Shown here: positions 1 to 6,455 of the stretch, one piece after another
How the letters are laid out: every line of letters begins with the position of its first letter
Numbering within the stretch: the stretch's first letter is position 1
Assembly: GCA_900769905.1 (NCBI GenBank)
Contig: CAAGIL010000022.1
Span: forward strand, 1 to 18,847
DNA: 18,847 nucleotides
Direction of reading: 5' to 3'
Source: Rikenellaceae bacterium
GTDB lineage: Bacteria; Bacteroidota; Bacteroidia; Bacteroidales; UBA932
The notes under the pieces: model-generated
Told to the model about the DNA's origin: nothing
The model's input: the letters and a program-made list of their open reading frames with translations, nothing else
The model's database searches: none
Position numbers and translations under genes: made by a program

Positions 1-1
1 A

Positions 2-1240
2 TTGGGTGTAAACGTCGTACTCTGGGGCGAGGTGATAGGGCGGATGAACTGGGATGATACTCGTCAAGTAGCTACATTCCAATTTTCGGAGCGCTACCAT
101 AAGATGCCTTATAATCTTATGCCGACCCGGCCTCAGAAACCAATACTGGCTTTTCTTGGAATTATTGGAGACAAATATTATGGTCTGCCTCCATTCATAT
201 CTGATTCGCTTCCGGATCATTGGGGGAGTTTAGTATTCGACAAATGGGCGAAGGAGAACGGGATACAGCCGAAGGACTGCAATCCCCTTCTGAAACTGGC
301 CTATATCGGAAAACGAGGGTTGGGGGCCTTGGAATACTTTCCTGATATCGATACTGAAAGAGGGGGAATAATGGATCTTGAGGGGCTGGAAGCTATGGCT
401 CAAGAAATTTACAAAATGCGCTCGGAAGTGGTCATAAAAGAAACTGAAAAGGCTACATTCGAGTCGTTCGCAAGGCTTGGATCTCCACCTGGCGGTGCAC
501 ATTCGAAGATGCTGATTGCTATCAATGACAAGGACAGTTCCATAGTTTCCGGACAGATAGATCCAAAGGAGGGCTATACGCAGTATATCCTCAAGTTCAA
601 GGAGGATTATGATACTCCTTCCTCTGAGATTGAATATGCCTATTATCAGATGGCCATAGAAGCTGGTATAAGAATGATGCCATCAAAACTGATTGAGATC
701 AATGGCCGGAAACATTTTCTTACACAGAGATTTGACAGGAGAGGGGAAAAGAAATTATTCACTCAAACGATGGCAGCTCTGATTCCGAATGCCACAGACT
801 ATCAAAACCTGTTTTTCCTCTGCCGTACTCTTGGTCTGGATGAATCGGCTAGGATTGAACTGTTCCGCAGGATGTGTTTCAATGTGGTTGCAGGAAACAC
901 GGATGATCATAATAAGAACTTTTCTTTCATAATGGATGAAGATGGTCATTGGGAGTTGGCTCCGGCATATGATATAACTTTCACGGCAGACATATGGAAT
1001 AAATCTGACAATGATGTCCATTCGTTGGGAATATCTTCAAAGAGATGTTATTTTACAAAAGAAGATCTCGTCTCATTTGGAGAAGACTTTGATATCCGGA
1101 ATCCAAATCAGATATTCGAAGAGGTTATGACGGCAGTATTAAACTTCGGAAACATCTCCAGGTCTTGTGGGATACCACAGGACTGGATAGACAGGATTTC
1201 TGCTGTACTCTTCTCGGGACGGTCCTGGAAAGTGGAATGA
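2..1240 (+). CDS. hipA: HipA-family serine/threonine kinase (type II toxin-like), 5' end cut by window
   Basis: HipA proteins are kinases that act as toxins of HipBA modules; the E. coli protein phosphorylates glutamyl-tRNA synthetase. The N-terminal ~100 residues look like the HipA couple domain (VVLWGEVIG near the start, then GLPPFISDSLPDHWG). The kinase core has the GGAHSKM loop (about 164-170), the ATP-binding lysine in YILKFK (K198), the catalytic loop GNTDDHNKNFSF with D301/D302 and N306, and the metal-binding D324 in LAPAYDI. These keep the usual order and spacing, so the enzyme looks active. Length (about 412) matches full-length HipA; the reading frame is open to the window edge and TTG at 2-4 is only the first possible start, so a few N-terminal residues and any HipB partner lie outside. 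Composition is more AT-rich than the genes to the right, suggesting acquisition. Confidence 0.9.
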   Translation: MGVNVVLWGEVIGRMNWDDTRQVATFQFSERYHKMPYNLMPTRPQKPILAFLGIIGDKYYGLPPFISDSLPDHWGSLVFDKWAKENGIQPKDCNPLLKLAYIGKRGLGALEYFPDIDTERGGIMDLEGLEAMAQEIYKMRSEVVIKETEKATFESFARLGSPPGGAHSKMLIAINDKDSSIVSGQIDPKEGYTQYILKFKEDYDTPSSEIEYAYYQMAIEAGIRMMPSKLIEINGRKHFLTQRFDRRGEKKLFTQTMAALIPNATDYQNLFFLCRTLGLDESARIELFRRMCFNVVAGNTDDHNKNFSFIMDEDGHWELAPAYDITFTADIWNKSDNDVHSLGISSKRCYFTKEDLVSFGEDFDIRNPNQIFEEVMTAVLNFGNISRSCGIPQDWIDRISAVLFSGRSWKVE

Positions 1241-1257
1241 GTGATGCGAATATGTTT

Positions 1258-1291
1258 TACCGGCAGACAGGTTTGCACCTGTCTGCCGGTA
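1258..1291. terminator. Strong hairpin between convergent hipA and ferritin genes
   Basis: A perfect 15-bp stem (arms 1258-1272 and 1277-1291; core CGGCAGACAGGT / ACCTGTCTGCCG) closes a 4-nt loop, TTGC. On the plus strand it is followed by a T-rich stretch (ATATTTGTTT), so it best fits a terminator for hipA. It also lies just past the stop of the convergent ferritin gene and may stop both transcripts. Confidence 0.85.
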
Positions 1292-1317
1292 TATTTGTTT
1301 CAGCTTGAAGATGTACT

Positions 1318-1800
1318 TTACTTGCGCTGGGCGAGTTCGTTGTCAACGTGGAACTGGCCGTGCTCTCCGGCGTGCCTGAGGGCATCAACGATTCCGGATG
1401 CTGTGGCTTCCTCCTCTACCTGCTCGCGGACAAAGCCCCAGAGGAAGTCCTGGGTGGCCTTGTCGTTCTCGGCTGATGCCAGGTCAACGAGATTGTCGAT
1501 GAGTTTGGAAACCTTGCACTCGTGATTGTAAACGGCTTCGAATACCTCCAAAAGGCTCTTCCATCCGAAAGGAACTTCATCCAGTTTGCCGACGCGTGCT
1601 TCTCCGCCGCGCTTGATGAGGTAGTCGGCCATTGTGAGGGCGTGTTCCTTCTCCTCGTCGGCCTGCTTGAACATCCAGTTCGCGGAGCCGTTCCATCCTT
1701 CCTTCTTGAGGAAGAGGGCCATTGAAAGATAGAGGTTTGAAGACCAAAGCTCAGCAACGATCTGATCGTTGATGGCGTTTTCGAGTTTCTTGCTAATCAT
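1318..1800 (-). CDS. ftnA: Non-haem ferritin (iron-storage ferroxidase)
   Basis: A 160-residue ferritin expected to form a 24-subunit cytoplasmic shell that oxidises Fe(II) and stores ferric mineral. Ferroxidase residues fall at the numbering known for E. coli FtnA: E17, Y24, E50, H53, E94, Q127 and E130, with the typical helices EKEHALTMADYLIKRGG and FVREQVEEE. There is no haem-binding methionine pattern of bacterioferritin. The ATG at 1798-1800 has no Shine-Dalgarno sequence, which is normal in Bacteroidota. A good promoter lies about 60 bases upstream, so it is probably a single-gene transcript, ending at the hairpin shared with hipA. A short palindrome overlaps the -33 element of that promoter and may serve iron or redox control. 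Confidence 0.96.
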   Translation of the reverse strand: MISKKLENAINDQIVAELWSSNLYLSMALFLKKEGWNGSANWMFKQADEEKEHALTMADYLIKRGGEARVGKLDEVPFGWKSLLEVFEAVYNHECKVSKLIDNLVDLASAENDKATQDFLWGFVREQVEEEATASGIVDALRHAGEHGQFHVDNELAQRK

Positions 1801-1861
1801 TTTATCAGTTATTAATAGTCATACTTTCTTTTCTGTTGTCATAAGGCATACGGGGAATCTG

Positions 1862-1894
1862 CAAAAATAGGGCCGTAAGCCTTCTTTTGCCAAA
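1862..1894 (-). promoter_or_regulatory. Ferritin promoter (Bacteroidota type)
   Basis: Read on the minus strand: TTTG (1894-1891), 21-nt spacer, TATTTTTG (1869-1862), matching the Bacteroidota consensus TTTG-N19-23-TAnnTTTG. It implies a start near 1856 and a leader of roughly 55 nt before the ferritin ATG. Confidence 0.7.
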
Positions 1895-1900
1895 TTGGCA
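1888..1900. promoter_or_regulatory. Candidate operator palindrome at ferritin -33 element
   Basis: TGCCAA-a-TTGGCA is a perfect 6-1-6 inverted repeat whose left arm and centre cover the -33 TTTG of the ferritin promoter. A bound repressor here would block sigma contact. It does not resemble a Fur box; the regulator is unknown. Confidence 0.35.
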
Positions 1901-1943
1901 TATCCTGCGGTTGCAATTGGGATATCATATTTTGACTGGCCGC

Positions 1944-2357
1944 TCAGAGCCTTATGCGACTGATGAATTCTTCCGGGGAAAGTGCCTCCAGCGTGCCTGA
2001 TTCCGCTTCCAGAAGATGCTTGTCTCTGGTAATCAAGACTTTGCATTCGTTGCTCCGTGCACAAGCAAGCTGGAATGCGTCCTCGTAGTCCTCAAGCTCG
2101 GTGAGGCTGGCTTGCTCCCACTGCTCTGCATCCATAGGAAGAATGGTGAATTGGCCGGACAGTGTAGATGCGCCTACAGCCCTGCTGAATTTTCTCAGGA
2201 CATAAAGTGCATTGATCCCTGTCAGAACGGAGATGCATAACTGGTACTCCCGGTGTTCTCCTGTCTGGATAATCTTCTCTGCCAGCCCGTCACCCATCCT
2301 GCCGGTATAATAATCCAGAACAATGTTCGTATCAAGAAATACTTTTATCGGTTCCAT
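1944..2357 (-). CDS. PIN-domain ribonuclease toxin (VapC-like)
   Basis: A 137-residue PIN protein, likely a metal-dependent RNase acting as the toxin of a toxin-antitoxin pair. The acidic active-site residues are present in order: D9 in FLDTNIVLD, D93 within LEDYEDAFQLACA, and D112 in ITRDKHLL. Length is typical of single-domain VapC-like toxins. Its ATG overlaps the end of the upstream XRE gene by 13 bp in another frame, so the two are translationally coupled in the antitoxin-then-toxin order. The partner has an XRE helix-turn-helix rather than the more common AbrB, RHH or Phd-type VapB fold. Cellular target is unknown. Confidence 0.88.
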   Translation of the reverse strand: MEPIKVFLDTNIVLDYYTGRMGDGLAEKIIQTGEHREYQLCISVLTGINALYVLRKFSRAVGASTLSGQFTILPMDAEQWEQASLTELEDYEDAFQLACARSNECKVLITRDKHLLEAESGTLEALSPEEFISRIRL

Positions 2358-2851
2358 ATCCGCTCAAATCTCTCGTCCGAACTGATTTCATGGCACTTGA
2401 CTATGCCTGAATATTTTTTAGTGATCTCGGATGGTTCTGCATCGAGATTGATTTTGGGCAATACTTTGGATCTCCGGAGATCGTCGTCTACAAGCTGCCT
2501 AAGGTATTCCCCCGCGCTTATGCCAATTTCGGCGGACCTCCATCTGATGGTCGCCGCCAAGTCTCCAATTGCCAAACAATCCTGAAGCGATGCCGCATCC
2601 CGAGCCGGGGAATACCCGTCAACCAGGGCGGAAATGTTTTCCACTCCGCTTATTTCTACTCCGAGGACATCAGAGATTTCCTGGAGAAGTGCTATTGTAA
2701 AGTTGTGCTCCCCGCTGAGCCATTTTGTCACTTCTGAAGGCTTTCTGTGCATCAGTTCCGCGAACTGTTTCCTGTTAAGGCCACGCAACTCCAGGGCGGC
2801 CTCTATCTGCTGTGAAACTATATTCGCTCTTGTCTTTTTTTTCGTTTTCAT
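2345..2851 (-). CDS. XRE-family helix-turn-helix antitoxin/regulator paired with PIN toxin
   Basis: A 168-residue protein with an N-terminal XRE helix-turn-helix (about 10-60 of this reading; LNRKQFAELMHRKPSEVTKWLSG) and a C-terminal part of about 90 residues that probably binds the PIN toxin encoded just downstream. I chose the ATG at 2849-2851. An in-frame ATG at 2887 exists, but it lies inside the -33 element of a strong promoter, so it cannot be on that transcript. With the -7 element ending at 2857 the mRNA should begin at or within a few bases of the chosen ATG, making it leaderless or nearly so. The protein probably represses its own promoter. Confidence 0.85.
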   Translation of the reverse strand: MKTKKKTRANIVSQQIEAALELRGLNRKQFAELMHRKPSEVTKWLSGEHNFTIALLQEISDVLGVEISGVENISALVDGYSPARDAASLQDCLAIGDLAATIRWRSAEIGISAGEYLRQLVDDDLRRSKVLPKINLDAEPSEITKKYSGIVKCHEISSDERFERIWNR

Positions 2852-2856
2852 AGATG

Positions 2857-2888
2857 CAAATATAGTTAACTTTAAACTGAAATGCAAA
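2857..2888 (-). promoter_or_regulatory. Promoter of the XRE/PIN pair
   Basis: Minus strand: TTTG (2888-2885), 20-nt spacer, TATATTTG (2864-2857), an excellent match to the Bacteroidota consensus. The ATG begins only 5 nt after the box. The spacer holds an imperfect palindrome (2864-2878, AGTT...AACT ends) that could be the autoregulatory operator. Confidence 0.75.
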
Positions 2889-2920
2889 TAAAACTAAATA
2901 TTGCTGTTGGTGCAGCCGAG

Positions 2921-2952
2921 TTTGGATGCCACTGAATTAATTGCTATATTTA
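2921..2952 (+). promoter_or_regulatory. Promoter of the secreted deacetylase gene
   Basis: TTTG (2921-2924), 20-nt spacer, TATATTTA (2945-2952), one mismatch from TAnnTTTG at the last base. It is divergent from the XRE/PIN promoter, with only 32 bp between the two -33 elements, so the regulator may affect both directions. Confidence 0.6.
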
Positions 2953-2972
2953 CGACAAACAACTTCTTGATT

Positions 2973-3869
2973 ATGACGATACACAAAATGATGAGGCAAG
3001 TGCTGTGCATCGCGGCCTCTTTTGCACTTTCACTGCATTCGCTTCCGGCACAGGAAGTGGTTATGCGCATTGATGATATGGGGGCCTTCCATTCAGTTAA
3101 CAAAGCCTGTGTGGAGGGATACCGGAACGGAATTGCGACTTCCGTTGAGGTCCTGGTTGTAGGACCGTGGTTCCCGGAGGCGGTCAAAATGCTCAAGGAG
3201 AACCCCGGGTTGGATGCGGGGGTGCATCTTGCCATCACCAGTGAATGGGAGAACATCAAGTGGAGGCCGCTTACCGATTGTCCGACCCTGGTGGATGCCA
3301 ACGGCTTTTTCTTCCCTATGCTTGGGCCGAACGAGGCATATCCAGGACAGTCTGTATTTGAGAATATGGAACATTTCGACATTGCTGAAATTGAGAAGGA
3401 GTTCCGTGCGCAGATTGAACTGGCACTCAAGACCATACCCCAGCTTTCGCATATCAGCGGACATATGTTCTCCACTTGTTTCAACGCTCAGGTTGCCGAA
3501 TTGACCAGGCGTCTTGCCGAAGAATACGGCCTCGCCCTCATCGACTCTCTGGATGCGGGCGAACGCTATGATTACCAGTCCCTTAGTTATGCGGGACCGA
3601 AGCAGACTTCGTCGCAGAAAATCGAGAGTATGGCGGCTGCATTCAAGGCGACTGAGCCGGGCAAACGCTATCTTTTCATTGACCACCCGGCATACAATGA
3701 TTGCGAGATGGAAAGCGTAATGCACGTGGGTTATGAGGATGTGGCAGTGGATCGTCAGGGAGTACTCGATATGCTCACAAGCGACACCATAAAGCAGATA
3801 ATAGCCGAAAAGGGCATACGTCTGATTTCAATCAAACAGCTTGCCGAAAGCAAGTCTCCGAAGAAATAG
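2973..3869 (+). CDS. Secreted ChbG/YdjC-family carbohydrate deacetylase
   Basis: A protein of 298 residues that looks like a ChbG/HpnK (YdjC-like) metal-dependent deacetylase, a family that removes acetyl groups from chitooligosaccharides and related sugars. Motifs in order: MRIDDMG (aspartate pair, as in the family ADDFG), DAGVHL (metal histidine, as in GLHL), HISGHM, and the C-terminal FIDHPAYND (as in the family CHPG). The start at 2973 gives a clear signal peptide (MTIHKMMR, then a hydrophobic run ending at PAQ-E). An upstream in-frame ATG at 2901 precedes the promoter and was rejected. Export is notable because E. coli ChbG is cytoplasmic. The natural substrate cannot be told from sequence. 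Confidence 0.82.
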   Translation: MTIHKMMRQVLCIAASFALSLHSLPAQEVVMRIDDMGAFHSVNKACVEGYRNGIATSVEVLVVGPWFPEAVKMLKENPGLDAGVHLAITSEWENIKWRPLTDCPTLVDANGFFFPMLGPNEAYPGQSVFENMEHFDIAEIEKEFRAQIELALKTIPQLSHISGHMFSTCFNAQVAELTRRLAEEYGLALIDSLDAGERYDYQSLSYAGPKQTSSQKIESMAAAFKATEPGKRYLFIDHPAYNDCEMESVMHVGYEDVAVDRQGVLDMLTSDTIKQIIAEKGIRLISIKQLAESKSPKK

Positions 3870-3897
3870 GGACACTCCGCCTGCGGAATATCCTCTT

Positions 3898-4368
3898 CTA
3901 CTCCCCGACTTCCACCTTGTCAATCCTTATCTGGTAGGTGCCGGCAGGGGCTTGAACGTCCACTACTTCTCCGGTTTTCCTGCCCATCAGGGCAAGCCCG
4001 ATAGGGGATTTGCAGGACAGTTTGCCCTGCTCCAGGTCCATTTCGTGGTGGCCGACGAGAGTAAAGGTCCGGCTTACCCCGGTGGACAGGTTGGTGAATT
4101 CGACCTTGCTCAGCAGGGATATGCGGTCTTTCGGCAGGGCCCTGGTGTCTATGACCCTGGAGTGCTGGAGCACCTTCTGCAGGAATTTTATCCTGCTGAT
4201 TGCCTTTGCCTGGGCCCTGCGGGCGGCGCGGTACTCGAAGTTCTCGCTCAAATCCCCCTGGGCTCGGGCCTCGGACAGTTCGTCCTTGATTCGCGGGTAT
4301 TCTTCATTGATGAGCCGGTTGAGTTCTCCGACCAGCTGATCGTATCTTTCTTTTGACAGGTATTCCAT
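3898..4368 (-). CDS. greA: Transcription elongation factor GreA
   Basis: A 156-residue GreA that rescues backtracked RNA polymerase by stimulating cleavage of the 3' end of the nascent RNA. The N-terminal coiled coil (about 1-75) carries the acidic tip QGDLSENFEY with D39 and E42, equivalent to E. coli D41 and E44. The C-terminal FKBP-like domain ends with SPIGLALMGRKTGE, the usual GreA signature. Length is normal. It converges on the deacetylase gene with 28 bp between stops; that gap holds only a small TCCGC-ct-GCGGA hairpin and no convincing terminator. Confidence 0.95.
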   Translation of the reverse strand: MEYLSKERYDQLVGELNRLINEEYPRIKDELSEARAQGDLSENFEYRAARRAQAKAISRIKFLQKVLQHSRVIDTRALPKDRISLLSKVEFTNLSTGVSRTFTLVGHHEMDLEQGKLSCKSPIGLALMGRKTGEVVDVQAPAGTYQIRIDKVEVGE

Positions 4369-4388
4369 ACTTACGTGGCCTTAGGCTG

Positions 4389-4396
4389 CAAAAATA
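4389..4396 (-). promoter_or_regulatory. greA promoter, -7 element
   Basis: On the minus strand TATTTTTG (4396-4389) matches TAnnTTTG and lies 20 nt before the greA ATG, giving a leader of about 15 nt. No good TTTG is seen at the -33 position. Confidence 0.5.
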
Positions 4397-4419
4397 GTTA
4401 ATTTGACAATAATATTGGC

Positions 4420-4427
4420 TATATTTG
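4420..4427 (+). promoter_or_regulatory. Promoter -7 element before mini-ORF, divergent from greA
   Basis: TATATTTG on the plus strand, 4 nt before the ATG of the 30-codon ORF. A TTTG at 4402-4405 lies 14 nt upstream, shorter than the usual 19-23 nt spacer, so only the -7 box is convincing. Confidence 0.5.
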
Positions 4428-4431
4428 TAGT

Positions 4432-4524
4432 ATGAAGAAAAGAATTACCAAAATCTGTCTGGTTCTGGCAACCGCAGCGATGTCGCTCGCGTGCGGGAGT
4501 AGTTTGAACCGCGGAATTTTGTAA
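4432..4524 (+). CDS. 30-residue lipoprotein-like mini-ORF (small gene or remnant)
   Basis: The ORF encodes a textbook export start: MKKRITK, a hydrophobic run (about 8-20), then SLAC-GSS with C21 placed like a lipobox cysteine, although serine at -3 is weak. Only ten residues would remain after processing before TAA. It may be a genuine very small lipoprotein, a leader peptide, or the 5' stump of a larger lipoprotein gene lost by deletion. Its -7 box ends 4 nt before the ATG, so an mRNA from it would be leaderless. Its TAA stop forms the first three bases of the next -7 box (TAAATTTG). I do not recognise a family; translation is not certain. Confidence 0.4.
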   Translation: MKKRITKICLVLATAAMSLACGSSLNRGIL

Positions 4525-4529
4525 ATTTG
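4522..4529 (+). promoter_or_regulatory. Promoter -7 element for the ATPase/Sir2 operon
   Basis: TAAATTTG matches TAnnTTTG and predicts a start near 4535, about 26 nt before the ATPase ATG. TTTG at 4503-4506 is 15 nt upstream, a short spacer. The box overlaps the stop codon of the mini-ORF. Confidence 0.5.
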
Positions 4530-4560
4530 CGGTGGCAGTGGATTTTTTAGTTAAAGCATT

Positions 4561-5703
4561 ATGGATAAATACTTTACCTTTAACAAATACGTCACCGGCG
4601 CAATCAATGTGGGCCGCGTAAACGAGGCGCGTGCGCTCGCGAACCTGCTCGTCCAGCGGGAAAACGTGGTCATATCGGAGCCTCCGAAGAGCGGGAAGCA
4701 GTCCCTGGTGCGCCAGACTTTCCTCAATATGCAGGCATCCGGTGCGGAGTTCGTGCCTGTAATCGTAGATTTGACGAGCCTGCGCAGCGTCGCAGATTTC
4801 GTGAAGATGCTCAGCTCGGAGCTTCTGAAGTCTTTCTGGAGCACGCCGGCTGAATACGCGGATGCTGCCCGGAACTTGTTCGAATCCACGCACCTCGTGT
4901 TCGATGCGGATGCGTATCAGCGTGAGGGTGAGGTAGTTTCGCTCAGCTGGGACGTGGATGCCGGTGATTTGCGCGCCGCGGTTTCTCTGGCCCGCCGCAT
5001 CTCGGAACTGAAGGGAAAGCGCGTGTACGTGCTCCTGCTCGAATTCCAGAATGTGATGTTCACCGAGGACGGCGACGGCATACTCTCCGCCTTCGAGGAT
5101 GTGCTCGGGGAAGGTCCGTGCAACGCCGGCTACGTGTTCTGCGGCTCCCGCATCAACGCGATGTCCCAAATCCTGCGCACGCATTACAGGTTCCGCAAGT
5201 GCTGCGAGCGCCTGCGTCTGCCGGAAATCGATACGCGCCTTATCATTGACCACATCATACGCGGATTCAATTCCACGGGCAAGGTTACCGAAAGGGAACT
5301 GCTGCTCGGAGTGTGCAAGCTTTTCCGTGGCAACATGTTCTATATCAATCACTTCTGCTCGGTGTGCGACGCTTTGAGCAGGGGCTATATAATGGATTCC
5401 GTGCTCACCGAGGCGCTGAGTCAGGTGATTGCGGTACACCAGCCCCGCTTCCTGGGGATGATGTACGACCTCACCGCTTTCCAGGTGCGCTTCCTCAAGG
5501 CGATACTCGACGGACATACCAAGTTCTCCAGCACGGAAATCATTGAGCAGTACAAACTTAACTCTTCTGCGAACGTGCTTAGACTCAAGGAGGCGCTGTG
5601 CCGCAAGGAGATCGTGTACTTCGACGATGCGGGCGTACCGCATATCATTGACCCGCTCTTCGAATATTGGGCAAGGACAGCATATTACGGAATGAAGATA
5701 TGA
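4561..5703 (+). CDS. Archaeal-type P-loop ATPase (STAND-like AAA), degenerate nucleotide motifs
   Basis: A 380-residue protein of the archaeal ATPase/STAND-like group common in Bacteroidota; members have an N-terminal AAA-type domain and a C-terminal winged helix, and their cellular role is generally unknown. Seen here: a GR-like N-terminal motif (VGRVNEARAL, 17-26), a P-loop SEPPKSGKQSL (39-49) with E at the usual first glycine and Q at the Thr/Ser after lysine, a Walker B strand VLLLEFQ (157-163) that keeps E161 but has L for the aspartate, a sensor-like FCGSRINAM, and a C-terminal LTAFQVRFLKAI helix with the terminal FEYWAR. ATP binding is plausible, hydrolysis less certain. Its TGA overlaps the Sir2 ATG by 4 bp, so the two are coupled. 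Confidence 0.8.
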   Translation: MDKYFTFNKYVTGAINVGRVNEARALANLLVQRENVVISEPPKSGKQSLVRQTFLNMQASGAEFVPVIVDLTSLRSVADFVKMLSSELLKSFWSTPAEYADAARNLFESTHLVFDADAYQREGEVVSLSWDVDAGDLRAAVSLARRISELKGKRVYVLLLEFQNVMFTEDGDGILSAFEDVLGEGPCNAGYVFCGSRINAMSQILRTHYRFRKCCERLRLPEIDTRLIIDHIIRGFNSTGKVTERELLLGVCKLFRGNMFYINHFCSVCDALSRGYIMDSVLTEALSQVIAVHQPRFLGMMYDLTAFQVRFLKAILDGHTKFSSTEIIEQYKLNSSANVLRLKEALCRKEIVYFDDAGVPHIIDPLFEYWARTAYYGMKI

Positions 5704-6410
5704 GTGCAAGGAAATCAATAGCGGTGCTCACGGGTGCCGGTGTAAGCGCGGAGAGCGGGCTGCAGACCTACAGGGACAACAACGGGCTCTGGAACGACTA
5801 CGACCCTATGGTGGTGGCTTCGGTCGAGGGCTGGGCCTCCGACCCGGGACTAGTGCTGGAGTTTTACAACAGGCGCAGGGCGGAGCTGGAGCAGACCCGG
5901 CCGAACGAGGCGCACCGGCTCATTGCGGCGCTGGAAGAGAAGTACCGCGTGGACGTGATAACCCAGAACGTGGACAACCTCCACGAGAGGGCTGGCTCCA
6001 CGCACGTGATTCACCTGCACGGCGAGCTTACCAAAATACGGCCCCAGAACAGCTGCAACGAGGAGGACGGGTACTCCGAGAAACTGGTCGTGGACATAGG
6101 ATACGGGAGAGTAAGCCTGGGCGACATAGCCCCGAACGGAGCCCAGTACCGGCCTCACATAGTCTTTTTCGGGGAAGCGGTGCCGAAGATGGAGAGAGCG
6201 ATAGACATCGTTTCCCGGGCGGATGCCGTGATAATAGTGGGCACTTCGCTGAGTGTCTATCCGGCGGCTGGACTTTACCGTTATGCCCCGTGGGAGGCTC
6301 CGATTTACCTCATTGACCCGGCGGAGATGAGGCTTCACGACAGCCGCATACATCACATCAAAAAAGTTGCAAGTGAAGGAATGCGGGAATGTTTGGAACT
6401 TTTGAAATAA
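5700..6410 (+). CDS. cobB: Sir2-family NAD-dependent protein deacylase without zinc cysteines
   Basis: A 236-residue sirtuin that uses NAD+ to remove acyl groups from protein lysines. Motifs: TGAGVSAESG (11-20), TQNVDNLH (88-95), catalytic H107 in HLHGEL, and GTSLSVYPA near the C-terminus. Y56 and R59 (FYNRRR) match the Tyr/Arg pair that in E. coli CobB and SIRT5 favours succinyl and malonyl substrates. The usual four zinc cysteines are missing; only C119 lies in that region, and this appears typical of Bacteroidota homologues. The ATG at 5700 overlaps the ATPase stop (ATGA); an upstream in-frame TTG at 5667 was rejected. The rpsU promoter lies inside its 3' end. Confidence 0.92.
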   Translation: MSARKSIAVLTGAGVSAESGLQTYRDNNGLWNDYDPMVVASVEGWASDPGLVLEFYNRRRAELEQTRPNEAHRLIAALEEKYRVDVITQNVDNLHERAGSTHVIHLHGELTKIRPQNSCNEEDGYSEKLVVDIGYGRVSLGDIAPNGAQYRPHIVFFGEAVPKMERAIDIVSRADAVIIVGTSLSVYPAAGLYRYAPWEAPIYLIDPAEMRLHDSRIHHIKKVASEGMRECLELLK

Positions 6411-6423
6411 TTGCTTATCTTTG
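6392..6423 (+). promoter_or_regulatory. rpsU promoter
   Basis: TTTG (6392-6395), 20-nt spacer, TATCTTTG (6416-6423), a full match to the Bacteroidota consensus. It begins within the last codons of the Sir2 gene and gives an rpsU leader of about 27 nt that contains the Shine-Dalgarno sequence. Confidence 0.75.
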
Positions 6424-6437
6424 CGCCCGCAATTGAA

Positions 6438-6449
6438 AAAGGAGGTGAT
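6438..6449 (+). promoter_or_regulatory. Extended Shine-Dalgarno sequence of rpsU
   Basis: AAAGGAGGTGAT is a 12-nt match to the complement of the canonical 16S rRNA 3' end, with the GGAGG core 10 nt before the ATG. No other gene start in the window has such a site. In Flavobacterium johnsoniae work, rpsU is known to have an unusually strong site used to sense ribosomes lacking bS21. Confidence 0.9.
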
Positions 6450-6455
6450 TTAGAA

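Noticed and set aside
2901..2972. Longer N-terminus for the deacetylase (ATG at 2901)
   Set aside because: It would begin before the promoter at 2921-2952 and place 24 extra residues before a normal signal peptide.
5667..5699. TTG start for the Sir2 gene
   Set aside because: The ATG at 5700 overlaps the previous stop as ATGA and starts right before the conserved Rossmann strand.
4381..5718. Minus-strand open frame of 445 codons opposite the ATPase
   Set aside because: Fully antisense to a gene with clear motifs, with no family similarity recognised in its translation.
6411..6455. Longer N-terminus for bS21 (ATG at 6411)
   Set aside because: It lies upstream of the predicted transcription start, and the strong Shine-Dalgarno sequence points to the ATG at 6456.
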